64,000 nucleotides of DNA from Propionispora vibrioides. GTDB taxonomy: Bacteria > Bacillota > Negativicutes > Propionisporales > Propionisporaceae. The stretch is from assembly GCF_900110485.1 (NCBI RefSeq), contig NZ_FODY01000015.1, positions 38,904-102,903 of the forward strand, in the 5' to 3' direction. Below, piece after piece: positions 63,595 through 64,000 of the stretch. The position numbers and the translations under genes were made by a program. Under the pieces are notes generated by a model, which was given only the letters and a program-made list of their open reading frames with translations, made no database searches and was not told where the DNA came from. Numbering within the stretch: position 1 is the stretch's first letter; the number at the start of each line of letters is the position of its first letter.

Positions 63595-64000
63595 TTATGC
63601 GTCGATAGCAGTTACGACACCGGCGCCAACCGTACGGCCGCCTTCACGAATTGCGAAGCGCAGTCCTTCTTCCATCGCGATCGGTGTAATCAACTCGATC
63701 GACATCTGGATGTTGTCGCCAGGCATTACCATTTCCACACCTTCCGGCAGGTTTACTACTCCCGTTACGTCAGTTGTACGGAAGTAGAACTGCGGACGAT
63801 AGTTCGTAAAGAACGGAGTATGACGGCCGCCTTCTTCTTTCGACAGTACATATACTTCTGCTTTGAATTTCGTATGCGGTTTAATCGAACCCGGTTTAGC
63901 CAATACCTGACCGCGTTCAATGTCTTTTCTTTCCACGCCGCGCAGCAGAGCGCCGATGTTGTCGCCAGCTACTGCCGAATCAAGCAGTTTGCGGAACATT
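63595..64000 (-). CDS. tuf: Elongation factor Tu, C-terminal part (5' end outside window)
   Basis: The last 135 residues or so are visible, cut by the right edge. [60 protein letters not shown] and the end [20 protein letters not shown] are diagnostic for domains 2-3 of EF-Tu, the GTPase delivering aminoacyl-tRNA. It sits directly upstream of the S10 operon, as in the str-S10 arrangement. Confidence 0.99.
   Translation of the reverse strand, partial: MFRKLLDSAVAGDNIGALLRGVERKDIERGQVLAKPGSIKPHTKFKAEVYVLSKEEGGRHTPFFTNYRPQFYFRTTDVTGVVNLPEGVEMVMPGDNIQMSIELITPIAMEEGLRFAIREGGRTVGAGVVTAIDA

Overview
The window reads as a chromosomal segment of a spore-forming Firmicute with low-to-mid GC, most likely a Negativicute of the Sporomusaceae type. 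This assignment is inferred from gene content and order: the Firmicute tuf-S10-spc-alpha layout ending in ecfA1-ecfA2-ecfT-truA, an rpsN with two CxxC motifs, cdaA-cdaR-glmM-glmS with a glmS ribozyme, the germination-type amidase cwlD, and a GGGtGRT/NifU-like pair. No rRNA, tRNA, CRISPR array or transposase was seen.

Layout. 1-2.5 kb: a MacB-type ABC exporter (permease cut by the window edge) behind a TetR regulator with a palindromic operator. 2.6-11.3 kb: accessory genes, namely a zinc-ribbon protein, a secreted C39-like cysteine peptidase, a NifU-like scaffold plus GGGtGRT protein behind a clear fluoride riboswitch, an MFS transporter behind a second, more divergent fluoride-riboswitch-like leader, a papain-like peptidase, two small exported or membrane proteins and a LamG-FN3 protein. 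11.8-19.2 kb: cdaA-cdaR-FAD oxidoreductase-glmM-glmS (minus strand), linking c-di-AMP signalling to amino-sugar and wall precursor supply. 19.5-29.3 kb: ilvE and a complete argCJBDFGH operon with an ARG box in its promoter. 29.6-35.1 kb: a YitT protein, a MEMO/LigB-like protein, cwlD, a GT51 glycosyltransferase, and a PepSY membrane protein under a cobalamin riboswitch. 35.6-36.4 kb: rplM-rpsI. 36.9-44 kb: a sugar PTS island (mannose-family IIA-IIB-IIC-IID, a PRD regulator, a PH-like protein and a glycerol-1-phosphate-dehydrogenase-like enzyme) lying between truA and rplM, genes that are usually adjacent. 44.3-64 kb: truA-ecfTA2A1-rplQ-rpoA and the whole spc and S10 operons up to the 3' part of tuf, all on the minus strand.

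The most notable structure outside genes is a set of about ten intergenic palindromic elements of 40-166 bp in at least four sequence types. They share an architecture of terminal inverted repeats, an inner conserved stem (GGCGGAGGAA ... GACGACAACGAAG in three types) and a variable central hairpin. Several abut or supply stop codons, and several lie inside the arg and cda-glm operons. The other main point is two fluoride-sensing leaders within 2 kb controlling genes that are not the usual CrcB or CLC-F exporters.
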